From positions 310,001 to 374,000 of the forward strand of contig NZ_JABBYO010000003.1 in the NCBI RefSeq assembly GCF_012958305.1: 64,000 bases of DNA. The letters run 5' to 3'. Below, piece by piece: positions 8,271-17,015 of this stretch (position 1 is its first letter; each line of letters starts with the position of its first letter). The translations under genes and the position numbers were made by a program. The notes beneath the pieces are model-generated. The model made no database searches. It was not told where the DNA came from and worked only from the letters and a program-made list of their open reading frames with translations. The stretch is from Tautonia rosea. Its GTDB lineage: Bacteria; Planctomycetota; Planctomycetia; Isosphaerales; Isosphaeraceae.

Positions 8271-8912
8271 ATGGCCAAGACCCCCAGCAAGACCAAGCAG
8301 GCCAAGGCCGCCGCCAAGGCCGCCCGAGCCAAATCTCACACCCAGTCGCAAAGTCAGGCGGCTCAGGCGATCCTCGGCGCAACGCGACGCCCGGGGTGGG
8401 AACGCCGGCATAATCACCCGACCCGCCCGAAAAACGGTTACATGCACGTCCTCTTGACCAACAAGGTCGCCAAGCTCGGGGAGCCCGGCGATCTGGTCAA
8501 GGTACGCCCGGGTTACGCGCGCAACTTCCTGCTTCCGCAGGGGCTTGCGACCTTCGCTACCCCGCACAACCTGCGGATTGTTGAGAAACACCGCTCCCGG
8601 CTCAAGGCCCTGGAAGAGGCCAAGCGTTCCGACCTTCAGAACCTTGCTGCTCAACTCTCCCAGCGCTCGATCACCATCGAGGCCAACGCCAACGAGGAAG
8701 GCCACCTCTACGGCTCGGTCAACGCCCAGCAGATTGCCGCCGCCCTGGCGACCGATGGGGTCCAGATCGATGCCGAGAACGTCCGAATCGAGGGCCCGCT
8801 GAAGGAACTCGGCTTCTACAGCATCCCGATCCATCTGGGGATGGAGATCACCGGCGAGGTCAAGCTCTGGGTGGTCCCGACCCACGTCGAAGGGGACGAG
8901 GCAGGGGCCTGA
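8271..8912 (+). CDS. rplI: 50S ribosomal protein L9 with N-terminal extension
   Basis: Canonical L9 begins with 'MHVLLTNKVAKLGEPGDLVKVRPGYARN', here at residue 58 (ATG at 8442). The gene reads in frame from 8271, adding a 57-residue basic Ala/Lys/Gln/Ser-rich leader. The 23S-binding N domain, the long connecting helix and the C domain ('ITIEANANEEGHLYGSVNAQQIAAAL') are all present. If translation starts at 8442 the protein is 156 residues, close to normal. The 8271 start is only 95 bp from ssb and opens with a plausible MAKTPSKTK leader, so I kept it with reservation. rpsR, usually between ssb and rplI, is not here. Confidence 0.9.
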   Translation: MAKTPSKTKQAKAAAKAARAKSHTQSQSQAAQAILGATRRPGWERRHNHPTRPKNGYMHVLLTNKVAKLGEPGDLVKVRPGYARNFLLPQGLATFATPHNLRIVEKHRSRLKALEEAKRSDLQNLAAQLSQRSITIEANANEEGHLYGSVNAQQIAAALATDGVQIDAENVRIEGPLKELGFYSIPIHLGMEITGEVKLWVVPTHVEGDEAGA

Positions 8913-8966
8913 CCCCTGTGTTTGCCCTGGCAGAATCATTGCTCCAGGCAGGATCGTAACGATCAC

Positions 8967-9009
8967 AAGGGCGTCAGTGGACCAGTCCTGGGTCTGGGAC
9001 GCCCCTTTT
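8967..9009 (+). terminator. Probable rho-independent terminator after rplI
   Basis: A 7-bp G+C-rich stem (GGGCGTC/GACGCCC) with a 22-nt loop is followed by a run of four T. It lies about 55 bp after the rplI stop and before dnaB. Confidence 0.45.
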
Positions 9010-9194
9010 CCTTCGTGTTGGTCCCCTGATCCGGCCGATCAAGAATACTGGTTGACGGCCGGCCGAACCGCAGCCTCCCTTACGTTTCGACAGAGCCATG
9101 GATTCGGCCCTGCGGCGATCGCCCGCTCTTGGCTTGATCCGCGAGGGGTCGGCCCGGCCATTCGCCGCCCGCGATCGGTCGGAGCTGCCTGCTG

Positions 9195-10637
9195 ATGTCC
9201 CCCTACGCCAATGGTCACGGCAACGGTCATCATTCCCGAAACGCAGCCACGTCGTCGGCTCCGCCCGACGACCGTCTGCCCCCTCAGAACCTTGAAGCCG
9301 AGCGTGGCGTGCTCGGCTCCATCTTGCTCGACAACGAAGTCCTCCACGATGTCGTGCCGCTACTCCGGCCCGAGGACTTCTACCGCGATGCCCATCAGAC
9401 GCTCTACACCGTCATCCGCGAACTGTACGACCTCGGTCGACCCGTCGATACCCTGCTCCTCGCCGAGGAACTCCAGCGCCGCGAACAATACGATCGCCTC
9501 GGCGGCGACGAGCTGATTGGTTCGATCATCAACAGCGTTCCCCACGCCGCCAACGCCCTGCACTACGCGGTCATCGTCCGAGAAAAGTCGGTCCTCCGCC
9601 AGCTCATCGGCGGCGCCCACGAGATCCTCAAGGATAGCTACGACAGCATCAAGTCGGCCGACGAGGTGCTCCAGAACGCCGAACGCCAGGTCTTCCGGAT
9701 CGCCGAGGAGCAGGCCACCGGCGAGACCGTCGACCTGCAGGACATCGTCACCGAGGCCATGGACCGGATCGCCTTGCGGTCCGAGTCGCGGCACCCGATC
9801 ACCGGAACCGCCAGCGGCCTGCTCGACCTCGACGACATTACGACTGGTTTCCAGGGCTCTCAGCTCATCATCCTCGCCGCCCGCCCGAGTATGGGTAAAA
9901 CGGCCATTGCTTTGAATATCTGTGAGAACGTTGCCCTGACCCAGAACAAGGCCGTCCTCTTCGTCTCGCTCGAAATGGGCAAGCTGGAGATCGCCGACCG
10001 AATGCTCGGCGCCCGGGCCAAGGTCGATGGCCACAAGCTCCGCACCGGCCAGGGCCTCAACCAGCGTGACATGACCATGCTCGGCCGAGCCTATGACGAA
10101 CTCCGGGCCGGTGCTCCCGTCCTGATCGACGACACCCCTACCCGCAACATGCTCCAGATCACGGCCAACGCCCGCCGGATCAAGCTTCGCCAGGCCAAGA
10201 CCAGCCAGGACCTCGGCCTGATCATGGTCGACTACATCCAGCTGATCGAGCCCGACTCGGGCGAAGGGCGCGACAGCCGACAGGAGCAGATTGCCAAGAT
10301 CAGCCGCCGTCTCAAGACGCTCGCCCGAGAGCTGAACGTCCCCGTCGTCGCCCTTTCGCAGCTCAACCGAGGCGTCGAAAACCGCGAGGACCGCCGCCCC
10401 CGCATGGCCGACCTTCGCGAGTCGGGGGCGATTGAGCAGGACGCTGACCTTGTCCTCCTCCTGCACCGCCCTGAATACTACGATCCGAACGATCAGCCCG
10501 GTATTGCCGAGCTGATCGTCGCCAAGAACCGAAACGGCCGCACCGATACCGTGAAGCTCACCTTCCTCAAGAACTTCATGCGTTTCGAGAACCTCGCCGC
10601 CGTCGCCGACGGCCCGATCGATGCCGGAACCTTCTGA
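9195..10637 (+). CDS. dnaB: Replicative DNA helicase DnaB
   Basis: DnaB is the hexameric 5'-3' helicase that unwinds the replication fork. The N-terminal DnaB domain begins with 'PPQNLEAERGVLGSILLDNE' (about 29-48) and runs to about residue 170. The RecA-like C-terminal ATPase has Walker A RPSMGKTA (230-237), the 'FVSLEMGKLEIADRML' segment, Walker B 'LIMVDYIQLI' and the 'SQLNRGVENREDRRPRMADL' arginine-finger region. The length (480) is normal and there is no intein. The first 28 residues are Asn/His/Ser-rich. It follows the ribosomal cluster behind a likely terminator, and a hairpin follows its own stop. Confidence 0.96.
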   Translation: MSPYANGHGNGHHSRNAATSSAPPDDRLPPQNLEAERGVLGSILLDNEVLHDVVPLLRPEDFYRDAHQTLYTVIRELYDLGRPVDTLLLAEELQRREQYDRLGGDELIGSIINSVPHAANALHYAVIVREKSVLRQLIGGAHEILKDSYDSIKSADEVLQNAERQVFRIAEEQATGETVDLQDIVTEAMDRIALRSESRHPITGTASGLLDLDDITTGFQGSQLIILAARPSMGKTAIALNICENVALTQNKAVLFVSLEMGKLEIADRMLGARAKVDGHKLRTGQGLNQRDMTMLGRAYDELRAGAPVLIDDTPTRNMLQITANARRIKLRQAKTSQDLGLIMVDYIQLIEPDSGEGRDSRQEQIAKISRRLKTLARELNVPVVALSQLNRGVENREDRRPRMADLRESGAIEQDADLVLLLHRPEYYDPNDQPGIAELIVAKNRNGRTDTVKLTFLKNFMRFENLAAVADGPIDAGTF

Positions 10638-10660
10638 CCCCGATCGTGCTTCGTTCGATC

Positions 10661-10697
10661 CGGCGACGCCCCGGGCCTCGGAACTGGGGTGTCGCCG
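10661..10697. terminator. Bidirectional terminator hairpin between convergent genes
   Basis: A 12-bp stem (CGGCGACGCCCC / GGGGTGTCGCCG, one non-Watson-Crick pair) with a 13-nt loop lies between the dnaB stop and the 3' end of the convergent minus-strand gene. No T-run is adjacent. Confidence 0.5.
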
Positions 10698-10703
10698 ATC
10701 GAC

Positions 10704-11117
10704 TCATGGGCGGCATCGAGCAATTGCCTCATCCGTGCTGATCGAGGCCGACCGGAACGCCAGCCCGTGCATCTCCCGCACGAACTGGTTGTTCGAGTCG
10801 CCCGTGTCACCCGACCAATCGACCAGGCGGCCGTTCGTGTCAAAGACGCAGACCGGAGGGCCGGAGACGATCGGCCCCCGGGGCCTCCCCACCCAGACGA
10901 CATACGGCATCCCTTCGTGCTCGACCGCCGCGAAGCAATACGTCTCGGGCAGAGCGGCGATCAGGTCGTCGATCGTCTCCATCCCCTCGGGAGGCATGAA
11001 CTGCTTCCAGGGGGGGCCGATGATCAGCAGGCCGAGAATCCCGAGCATCACGGCCGTGATGCCCCATTCGATCAGCCGTTGACGCCTGGTCGGCTTTGGA
11101 CGGGGATCCTTCCTCAT
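10704..11117 (-). CDS. Conserved-looking membrane-anchored hypothetical protein
   Basis: I do not recognise this 137-residue protein. The basic N-terminus (MRKDPRPKPTRRQR) leads into one hydrophobic helix at about 16-36, giving a type II (N-in) anchor. The remaining 100 residues are soluble and presumably outside the cytoplasm. Its ATG overlaps the TGA of the upstream esterase gene (ATGA), so the two are translationally coupled and probably act in the same compartment. It ends just before the hairpin that separates it from dnaB. Confidence 0.7.
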   Translation of the reverse strand: MRKDPRPKPTRRQRLIEWGITAVMLGILGLLIIGPPWKQFMPPEGMETIDDLIAALPETYCFAAVEHEGMPYVVWVGRPRGPIVSGPPVCVFDTNGRLVDWSGDTGDSNNQFVREMHGLAFRSASISTDEAIARCRP

Positions 11118-12586
11118 CAGTCGTCGCCCCGGGGAACTGATACGATCCGATCAAAAAACTCGAAGGTGTCCGGTAATGCAACCTGGACAATGACCAAATG
11201 CTCGATGTGGGGGTACTCCCGGTATTCAACCTGCTCCGACCCGATCGCTTCGAGGTCGTTCTGGAGTTTCCGGGCCGATCTTATCATGAAATCCTGATCA
11301 CCAATGCCGATGAGCACAGGAATACGAGTAAGCCCCGGTACGTCGGCAACGGCTCCCCCACCACCGAGTGCGACCGCCCCTGCGTAGCGATTGGGCTCGC
11401 GAACAAGCGCATCGATGGCCTGAGCCGCTCCCATCGAATGGCCCACGAGGAACACCCGAGAGGGGTCAACCGGGTAAAGCGAGGCCATCGCGTCGACCAC
11501 CTCATCGACCGGCCCCGACCCAACGGGTCCTCGACGGGGGCTGATGAGGAGCCAGCCACGCTCCCGGCAGTGCTCAACGATCGCCCCCCGGCCGTAGCCG
11601 TCGAAAAACAGGTTCTCGCTCCCCCCCATTCCATGTAAGGCCACAACGAGAGGAACGGCCTTCCCGTCCGAAAACTCCTCGGGAACAAACACGCGGGCCG
11701 GAATCAATCGGCCTTCGGGAGACGTCAGGGTCATGCGGAATGACCCTGGCCGATCGGGGCCGTGGAACGGTTGCCCTTCGTCGAGCGAGACGAGCAGAGC
11801 TTCCAGGACCCTCATCAGCCTGGCGGCCTCGATGTCGGTTTCAGACGCCCCTCCATTCGCGAGATTGGTCAGGGTCTGCACATGCTGACGAGCCGTCTCG
11901 GTATCGGTCGTGAACGATACCTCGCCGCCGCTCCAGGCGTCGATGGTTTCCCTTGCTGCGTCCAGCCGATCCGTCAGCCGATCCACGACCGAGAGCACGG
12001 ACTGACTGCGAGCCAACTCCCGACCGGCCACGACCACATCGAGGATCAACAGATGATCCCCCTCGGGCAGATCGGCGGTGGGGACCTGAACTTGTTCCGA
12101 ACCCTTGCCCAGCGAGGTTTCACGCAGCGTCCGAGCCGCATTCTCCCCTTCGATCACAACCGAGATTCTGCCCATCGCACCGACCGGTGGTTCGACGTCG
12201 ACCGAATAGACCGCACCGATGGTCGCTTCAAGCTTAGGGCGGCCGCGCTCAACCAGCCGAGTGGCCGGAGTCATCGCCCGCGAATCCGCCCAGCGGATCG
12301 CCTCCGAACGTTCCTCCGAACCTTCAAGCAAGCGAAACGCTCGCGTCATCGCTCGCGCGGCCTCGCCGAACTCCATGCGGAAGAAATCGCTGACCGAGGC
12401 GTTCAAGGCCTGTGCCGCGCGTTGTCGATCCTCGGGGGTGGACGTCTGATCCCATCGTTCCTCAAACGTGCGCAGGCGACGTCCCAGTTCGTAACGGTCC
12501 GCCTGCGCTGCGGCCGAGCCAGAGAGGATGATGACACATGATGCGGCAGTCAGAGAGAGCACAAGACGAACGCGGTTCGCTCGCAT
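11117..12586 (-). CDS. Secreted alpha/beta-hydrolase (PHB-depolymerase/feruloyl-esterase-like)
   Basis: The protein has about 489 residues from the chosen ATG. The signal peptide is residues 1-28 (basic MRANRVR, hydrophobic core, AAAQA cleavage region). About 250 residues with helical character follow. The C-terminal 220 residues form an alpha/beta-hydrolase: the oxyanion 'VVALHGMGGSE', the nucleophile elbow 'VFLVGHSMGAAQA' (GHSMG), an acidic residue in 'IPVLIGIGDQDFMI' and a late His in 'YPHIEHLVIV'. It is probably a periplasmic or outer esterase; the substrate is unknown. An ATG 54 bp upstream (12640) would put 18 residues before the signal peptide, so I prefer 12586. It is coupled to the small membrane protein downstream. 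Confidence 0.8.
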   Translation of the reverse strand: MRANRVRLVLSLTAASCVIILSGSAAAQADRYELGRRLRTFEERWDQTSTPEDRQRAAQALNASVSDFFRMEFGEAARAMTRAFRLLEGSEERSEAIRWADSRAMTPATRLVERGRPKLEATIGAVYSVDVEPPVGAMGRISVVIEGENAARTLRETSLGKGSEQVQVPTADLPEGDHLLILDVVVAGRELARSQSVLSVVDRLTDRLDAARETIDAWSGGEVSFTTDTETARQHVQTLTNLANGGASETDIEAARLMRVLEALLVSLDEGQPFHGPDRPGSFRMTLTSPEGRLIPARVFVPEEFSDGKAVPLVVALHGMGGSENLFFDGYGRGAIVEHCRERGWLLISPRRGPVGSGPVDEVVDAMASLYPVDPSRVFLVGHSMGAAQAIDALVREPNRYAGAVALGGGGAVADVPGLTRIPVLIGIGDQDFMIRSARKLQNDLEAIGSEQVEYREYPHIEHLVIVQVALPDTFEFFDRIVSVPRGDD

Positions 12587-12646
12587 CCTGTTTCGTTCCG
12601 TAGGGCACATCAGGCGGATCTCCAGATTGCAATCGTTCATGGTGCG

Positions 12647-14059
12647 TCAGCCCCCACCATAGGCGCTATGTTTGCGGCGACGGCTCGACGTGAACTCCTC
12701 TACCGTCCCTCGCGTGATCACTTCGTAAAGAACTGCTTCCTTATCGCCTCGCTTGCGAAGAATACGTCCAAGACGTTGGACATGTTCACGTACGGAACCT
12801 GTTCCTGAGAGAATGATTGCTACGTTCGCCTCAGGCACATTGACCCCTTCGTTCAGGACTCGGCTCGTGGCGACGATCGGGAAGCGGCCGTCGTTGAATC
12901 GAAGCAACACCTCCCTGCGCTCCTTGGTCTTGGTCTGATGGGTGATGACCGGGACGAGGAATCGCCGGGCAATCTGATAGACCGTGGCATTATCGTGGGT
13001 GAAGATGATGATCCGGTCGCCGTGGTGATGGTCGAGCAATCGGCCGAGCAATTGGAGCTTCGCCGGGGCGGCCAGGGCCAGCTCGCGCTGTTCGCGATAG
13101 GCCTGATAGGCAATCCGCCCCTCGGGCGATCGAAAGGCGAGACGAAGGAACTGGCCCCAGGCGTCGGGCCGGCGGAAGTCGATGCCGTGATCTCGGGTGA
13201 AGGTGCGATACACCTCTCGGCACGATTCATAGCGGTACTGCTCTTCCTCGCTCAGATTGACATATTGCGTTTCGACGCGATAATCGGCGAGGAACTGCCC
13301 GCGAAGCTGGGTAATCTCTTTCCGGTAAATGATCGGCCCAATCAGGCGGTTGAGCTGTTCGTGAGCGTTGTCGGCTCGTTCGGGAGTCGCCGTCAGGCCA
13401 AGGCGAAAGGGAGCGATCGCACAGGTCGAGGCTAGACCATACGTTGGGCCGGGCAGGTGGTGGCACTCGTCAAAGACCATAAGACCGAACTTGTTACCGA
13501 TTCGATCCATGTTCATGTAGGCGGAATCGTAGGTCGTGACGGTCAAGGGCTTGATTTCGTAATATCCGCCTCCGAGCAAACCCACCTCGACATCGAAGCA
13601 GAGGGTCAGCTCGTCGAACCACTGGTTCATTAGGTCGATCGTCGGGGTGACCACGAGGGTTGGCCGTTGGGCCGCGTGAATGGCCAGGTTGGCCATATGT
13701 GTCTTGCCGGTGCCGGTGGGCAGGACGACCACGCCTCGCATCCCGGAGGCCGACCACGCCTCCAGGGCCTCGGTCTGATGCGGGAAGGCCGGCTTGTCAA
13801 CGCGGATCGACCAGGGAGTCTTCCCTTGGTAGTCGCGGGCCCGATCCTCATAAGGAATGCCGTGGTCGCGCAGGTACTGCACGATCTCGCGGTACCAGAT
13901 GGCTGGGGCGCGGTAGATGCCACGCCGCCTGGGATCGAACTGCAAGCCGGGAAGGCCTCGCGAGTCGTGCTCGGGCAAGCCTTCGACGACGAGCGTGCCT
14001 TCCTCGAACGACAGCGATAGCCTGGCCGGATCGCCTTCGGTCGTCGATGAGCCACTCAT
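12647..14059 (-). CDS. XPB/Ssl2-like SF2 DNA helicase
   Basis: This 470-residue protein has a complete superfamily 2 helicase core. Walker A is PTGTGKT (114-120), the DECH box is at 197-200, motif III is TATPER (223-228), and motifs V-VI are 'SRVLNEGVNVPEA' and 'QRLGRILRK'. The N-terminal 90 residues resemble the damage-recognition region of XPB-type helicases. The C-terminal tail 'EEFTSSRRRKHSAYGGG' matches that group. Archaeal and many bacterial XPBs are paired with the nuclease Bax1 (DUF790); no such gene is adjacent here. The start is the ATG with AGGAG 9 nt upstream. The frame stays open 288 bp further up, but those residues are low-quality Arg/Pro-rich sequence. It lies 232 bp downstream of the KAP-like ATPase gene on the same strand. 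Confidence 0.85.
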   Translation of the reverse strand: MSGSSTTEGDPARLSLSFEEGTLVVEGLPEHDSRGLPGLQFDPRRRGIYRAPAIWYREIVQYLRDHGIPYEDRARDYQGKTPWSIRVDKPAFPHQTEALEAWSASGMRGVVVLPTGTGKTHMANLAIHAAQRPTLVVTPTIDLMNQWFDELTLCFDVEVGLLGGGYYEIKPLTVTTYDSAYMNMDRIGNKFGLMVFDECHHLPGPTYGLASTCAIAPFRLGLTATPERADNAHEQLNRLIGPIIYRKEITQLRGQFLADYRVETQYVNLSEEEQYRYESCREVYRTFTRDHGIDFRRPDAWGQFLRLAFRSPEGRIAYQAYREQRELALAAPAKLQLLGRLLDHHHGDRIIIFTHDNATVYQIARRFLVPVITHQTKTKERREVLLRFNDGRFPIVATSRVLNEGVNVPEANVAIILSGTGSVREHVQRLGRILRKRGDKEAVLYEVITRGTVEEFTSSRRRKHSAYGGG

Positions 14060-14291
14060 CACCGCTCGTCTCCTCTGGTTGCCGAACGGGCCAGGACCGT
14101 CCCGATTGAGGGTCGGGCGGGAGCGAAGGACCGGGCAGTCTCGGGCCTTCGACCTCGGTTTCCCACGGAGGGGAGGGATGTGGGGCCGTCTCGCTGAACA
14201 TCCATACCCAAGTGTAACCCGACGAGCCCTCGTTGAGAACAGAGGGCCGCCGGGTTCGTCCGACGATCGGGGATGGCGTGTTATGTTGCGA

Positions 14292-15767
14292 TCAGCCGTG
14301 CCCGTAGCCGCGATCGAACGCGTCGATGCTCCGCATGTGGTCGGCATAGACTGAGCGGAAGGTATCTTGATCGACGGACCAGCGCGGGTTGTCCTCGGTG
14401 TGGCGGTGACAGTGTTCCTCGATCAGGCGGTGGAGGAACTTGAACAGCTGCCGGGGGGTTCGAAGATGCCCCAGGGCATCTTTCAAGGCGTCGTCGCCGA
14501 CCGATTCGTCAATGAATTGCCGGAGCCGAGGGCTGCCGTTGGTCGGTTGACCGTCGCTCGCACAGGCCCGAAGCCGGTCGGTGGCCAGGTCATAGAGCGA
14601 GGGGCCGGTCCATCGCAACGGCTTGATCATGTTCAGCTTGTCGGGCCGGGCGCGATCGTAGAACTCCTTATCCATCTTATCGAGGTAGTAAGCCAGCTCG
14701 ATCGGGAGCAAGAGCTTCAGGCCGATCCCCGGATGGCGAAGGAACTTGTGATCGAGCAAGGGCCAGACCAGGGCCCGCATTTTGCGCGGGTCTCCTTCGA
14801 TCGCCTGGGGCTCGTCTACGCGGTCGACCAGGACGATGATCCCACCGTAGCCGAGATCCTTCAGGACGCTCTGGAACTTTCGGAGCAGCTCGAACCGTTC
14901 CTCGCCGACCCCGCCTTTTGAGGCGGTCGGCATGGGTTGACCGGCCAGCTCGGTTGGGCGGAACCAGAGGAGTTCCCAGCGCAGGGCCGAGGGGTCGCGG
15001 CTCAGGACGCGCAGGGCCTTGCGGATGTCGCGTGCCCGAAACTCGGCCTGAAGCAGGCGCCAGCCCCAGTAAAGCCAACCGACGGCCACCAGGCCGACGA
15101 GCCAGGGGGTGATCGACCAGCTTCGCAGGGCGTCGAAGGCCACAAGCATCAGGGCGACGATCACCGTAACGCCGATGCCGATTTGCAGGTCGCGGCGGCT
15201 CCAGAGGGGGCGGAAGCCAGACCGGCGGCGAAGGCGGTCCCAGCGGCGGTCGATCGGTTCGCCGGTCGAGGAGTCGTAAAGCGCCGCCAGTAGGAGGAGG
15301 TCGCGGCGGCGGTCGAGGGAGAGCCGAGTCAGGTCCATTCGCTCTTCGGTCAGGCGATCGACGAGCTGGGTGACACCGAGCGAGAGGATGGCGTCCATGT
15401 GATCATGGAGCCTCCACCGAGTCAGGGCCGAGGCGGTATCCTTGGCCCGAATGGCGGTGCGGAAGTGGTCGAGGAAGGGGTTGAACTCGTCGTAGGAGAT
15501 GACGAGGACCCTGGAATCGGGGTGTTCCTTGTTGTAGGTTTCCAGCTCGGCGATGGCCTGAAGCCGCATGGCGGTCTTCCCGCTGCCTTTTTCGCCGAAG
15601 ACGAGGGCCGTTGACGGTTCGGCTGGGCTGCCGAAGAACTTGTCCCAGGCGGGGTGATGGATGGTCCAGAGGCAGCCGCTCTTGAAGACCGTGTCGGTCT
15701 GGGCGTCCTCCTCGCTAAACGGGTTGCCAATGATCCCGTAGTGTTTGAGGAACTGGTCCGTCTTCAT
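14292..15767 (-). CDS. KAP-like P-loop NTPase with two internal membrane helices
   Basis: The protein has 491 residues. Walker A GEKGSGKT is at 58-65. Two hydrophobic helices (about 195-212 and 221-238) interrupt the ATPase domain, and Walker B 'IIVLVDRVDE' is at 310-319. Membrane segments inserted between Walker A and Walker B are the hallmark of the KAP NTPase family (Kidins220/PifA), some of which take part in phage exclusion. The C-terminal third is helical, with 'TPRQLFKFLHRLIEEHC' and a final His/Arg-rich stretch. I base the family call on architecture; a profile search would be decisive. The XPB-like helicase follows on the same strand. Confidence 0.65.
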   Translation of the reverse strand: MKTDQFLKHYGIIGNPFSEEDAQTDTVFKSGCLWTIHHPAWDKFFGSPAEPSTALVFGEKGSGKTAMRLQAIAELETYNKEHPDSRVLVISYDEFNPFLDHFRTAIRAKDTASALTRWRLHDHMDAILSLGVTQLVDRLTEERMDLTRLSLDRRRDLLLLAALYDSSTGEPIDRRWDRLRRRSGFRPLWSRRDLQIGIGVTVIVALMLVAFDALRSWSITPWLVGLVAVGWLYWGWRLLQAEFRARDIRKALRVLSRDPSALRWELLWFRPTELAGQPMPTASKGGVGEERFELLRKFQSVLKDLGYGGIIVLVDRVDEPQAIEGDPRKMRALVWPLLDHKFLRHPGIGLKLLLPIELAYYLDKMDKEFYDRARPDKLNMIKPLRWTGPSLYDLATDRLRACASDGQPTNGSPRLRQFIDESVGDDALKDALGHLRTPRQLFKFLHRLIEEHCHRHTEDNPRWSVDQDTFRSVYADHMRSIDAFDRGYGHG

Positions 15768-15976
15768 GCGATCGCCACGTCCTCTCCCTGAGTCGGTTGC
15801 CGACCGGAATGCTCCCGACGCCCGGCCTGGCCCCTATGGTGATACCCGAACCCCGGTCCACGACGCAATCGCAGCAGCGCGAGACCCCCGACGGATCGGT
15901 CTCGTCTGCGAGGGGTTTTCCAGAGCCCTACGGAACGGCAGACCATCCACGCTCGCCCGCTGGCCGGTCCATGCGG

Positions 15977-15982
15977 TATGAT
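15977..15982 (+). promoter_or_regulatory. Putative -10 element (TATGAT) before modA
   Basis: The hexamer matches the -10 consensus at five of six positions and lies about 83 bp before the chosen modA start. It overlaps an in-frame ATG at 15978. No good -35 is seen. Confidence 0.3.
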
Positions 15983-16064
15983 GAGGAGGACTCGCGGAAG
16001 GCTGAGGGGGCTACGAAGCCTTTCCTCCTGGCCGATCGCCTGGTTCTTGGGAGTCGAGTGCGGC

Positions 16065-16886
16065 GTGCGGGCTTATCTTTCCTGGGTGCTGGCCTTCCTG
16101 GTTCTGGTGGCGAGTGGGATTGCCTTCGGACGGCTTTTCTTCTGGTTCGACCGACCGCAGGCTAACGACCTCCCCGAGATCCGGGTTGCGGCGGCCAGCG
16201 ACCTGCACGTGGCGATGCCCGTGCTTACCGAAGCATTCGAAGCGGCCGAGGGGATTCGCGTGGTTCCGGTGCTTGGCTCGTCGGGGCAACTGGCCCGGCA
16301 GATCGAGCAGGGGGCTCCTTACCACGTGTTTCTCTCGGCCAATCGTGACTACGTGAATCGTCTCTCCGACTCCGGTGCAATTGTGCCCGACTCGGTTCGG
16401 CCTTATGCCCGAGGCCCTCTGGTGCTGGCGTTTTCCCAATCGGTTCCATCGAACCAATCGGGACTCGACGCCCTGACCGATCCGTCGATTCGCAGCATCG
16501 CGCTCGCCAATCCTGACCATGCCCCGTACGGTATGGCTGGTCGACAGGTCTTACAGCGTTCGGGACTCTGGGACGAGCTGCAACCGAAGATCGTCTTCGG
16601 ACAGTCCATTCAGAACGCCGCCCAGTTTGTGCGATCCGGGCAGGCCGAGGCCGGCTTGATCGCCAGGTCGCTGGTGCCCGATCCTTCGCTTCGATGGGAG
16701 CCGGTCTCTCCCGACCTGCACGATCCGATCGACCAGTACCTGGGCATGGTCGCCGATCGTGACCAGCCGTCGTCCGCTCAGGCCTTCTGCGCGTTTCTGG
16801 TCAGTGATCAAGGCCAGGCGATTCTTCGACGCTTTGGCTTCGAGCCGCCCGGAGGCACGGCCTCTCCCGGACTCAAGACCGATTGA
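16065..16886 (+). CDS. modA: Molybdate ABC transporter, periplasmic substrate-binding protein
   Basis: ModA captures molybdate or tungstate for an ABC importer. The ligand-binding motifs are present: 'RVAAASDLHVAMPVLTEAFE', 'VPVLGSSGQLARQIEQGAPYHVFLSAN', 'IALANPDHAPYGMAGRQVL' and 'FGQSIQNAAQFVRSGQAEAGLIA'. From the GTG at 16065 (GGGAG 11 nt upstream) the protein begins with a good signal-type segment, 'VRAYLSWVLAFLVLVASG'. Upstream in-frame ATGs at 15978 and 15981 would add 29 residues but coincide with a -10-like hexamer. No permease (modB) or ATPase (modC) gene is in the window. DedA follows after 129 bp. Confidence 0.85.
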   Translation: MRAYLSWVLAFLVLVASGIAFGRLFFWFDRPQANDLPEIRVAAASDLHVAMPVLTEAFEAAEGIRVVPVLGSSGQLARQIEQGAPYHVFLSANRDYVNRLSDSGAIVPDSVRPYARGPLVLAFSQSVPSNQSGLDALTDPSIRSIALANPDHAPYGMAGRQVLQRSGLWDELQPKIVFGQSIQNAAQFVRSGQAEAGLIARSLVPDPSLRWEPVSPDLHDPIDQYLGMVADRDQPSSAQAFCAFLVSDQGQAILRRFGFEPPGGTASPGLKTD

Positions 16887-17015
16887 GCACCAATCGTCCT
16901 CTCGAAAACACGTGGCCGAGGCAGTCTACCCCGGTCATGATCGGGGATGAGCGTCGATCACTCAACCTGGCAGTGTTCGAAGGTCGAGAGGACGAGGATC
17001 GCAGGGAGTGAGGCG

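Noticed and set aside
9360-10466. Long minus-strand ORF opposite dnaB
   Set aside because: No family character; Val/Gly/Asp-rich mirror of dnaB codons.
14060-14347. N-terminal extension of the XPB-like helicase
   Set aside because: The sequence is Arg/Pro-rich without family similarity; a strong AGGAG lies before the ATG at 14059.
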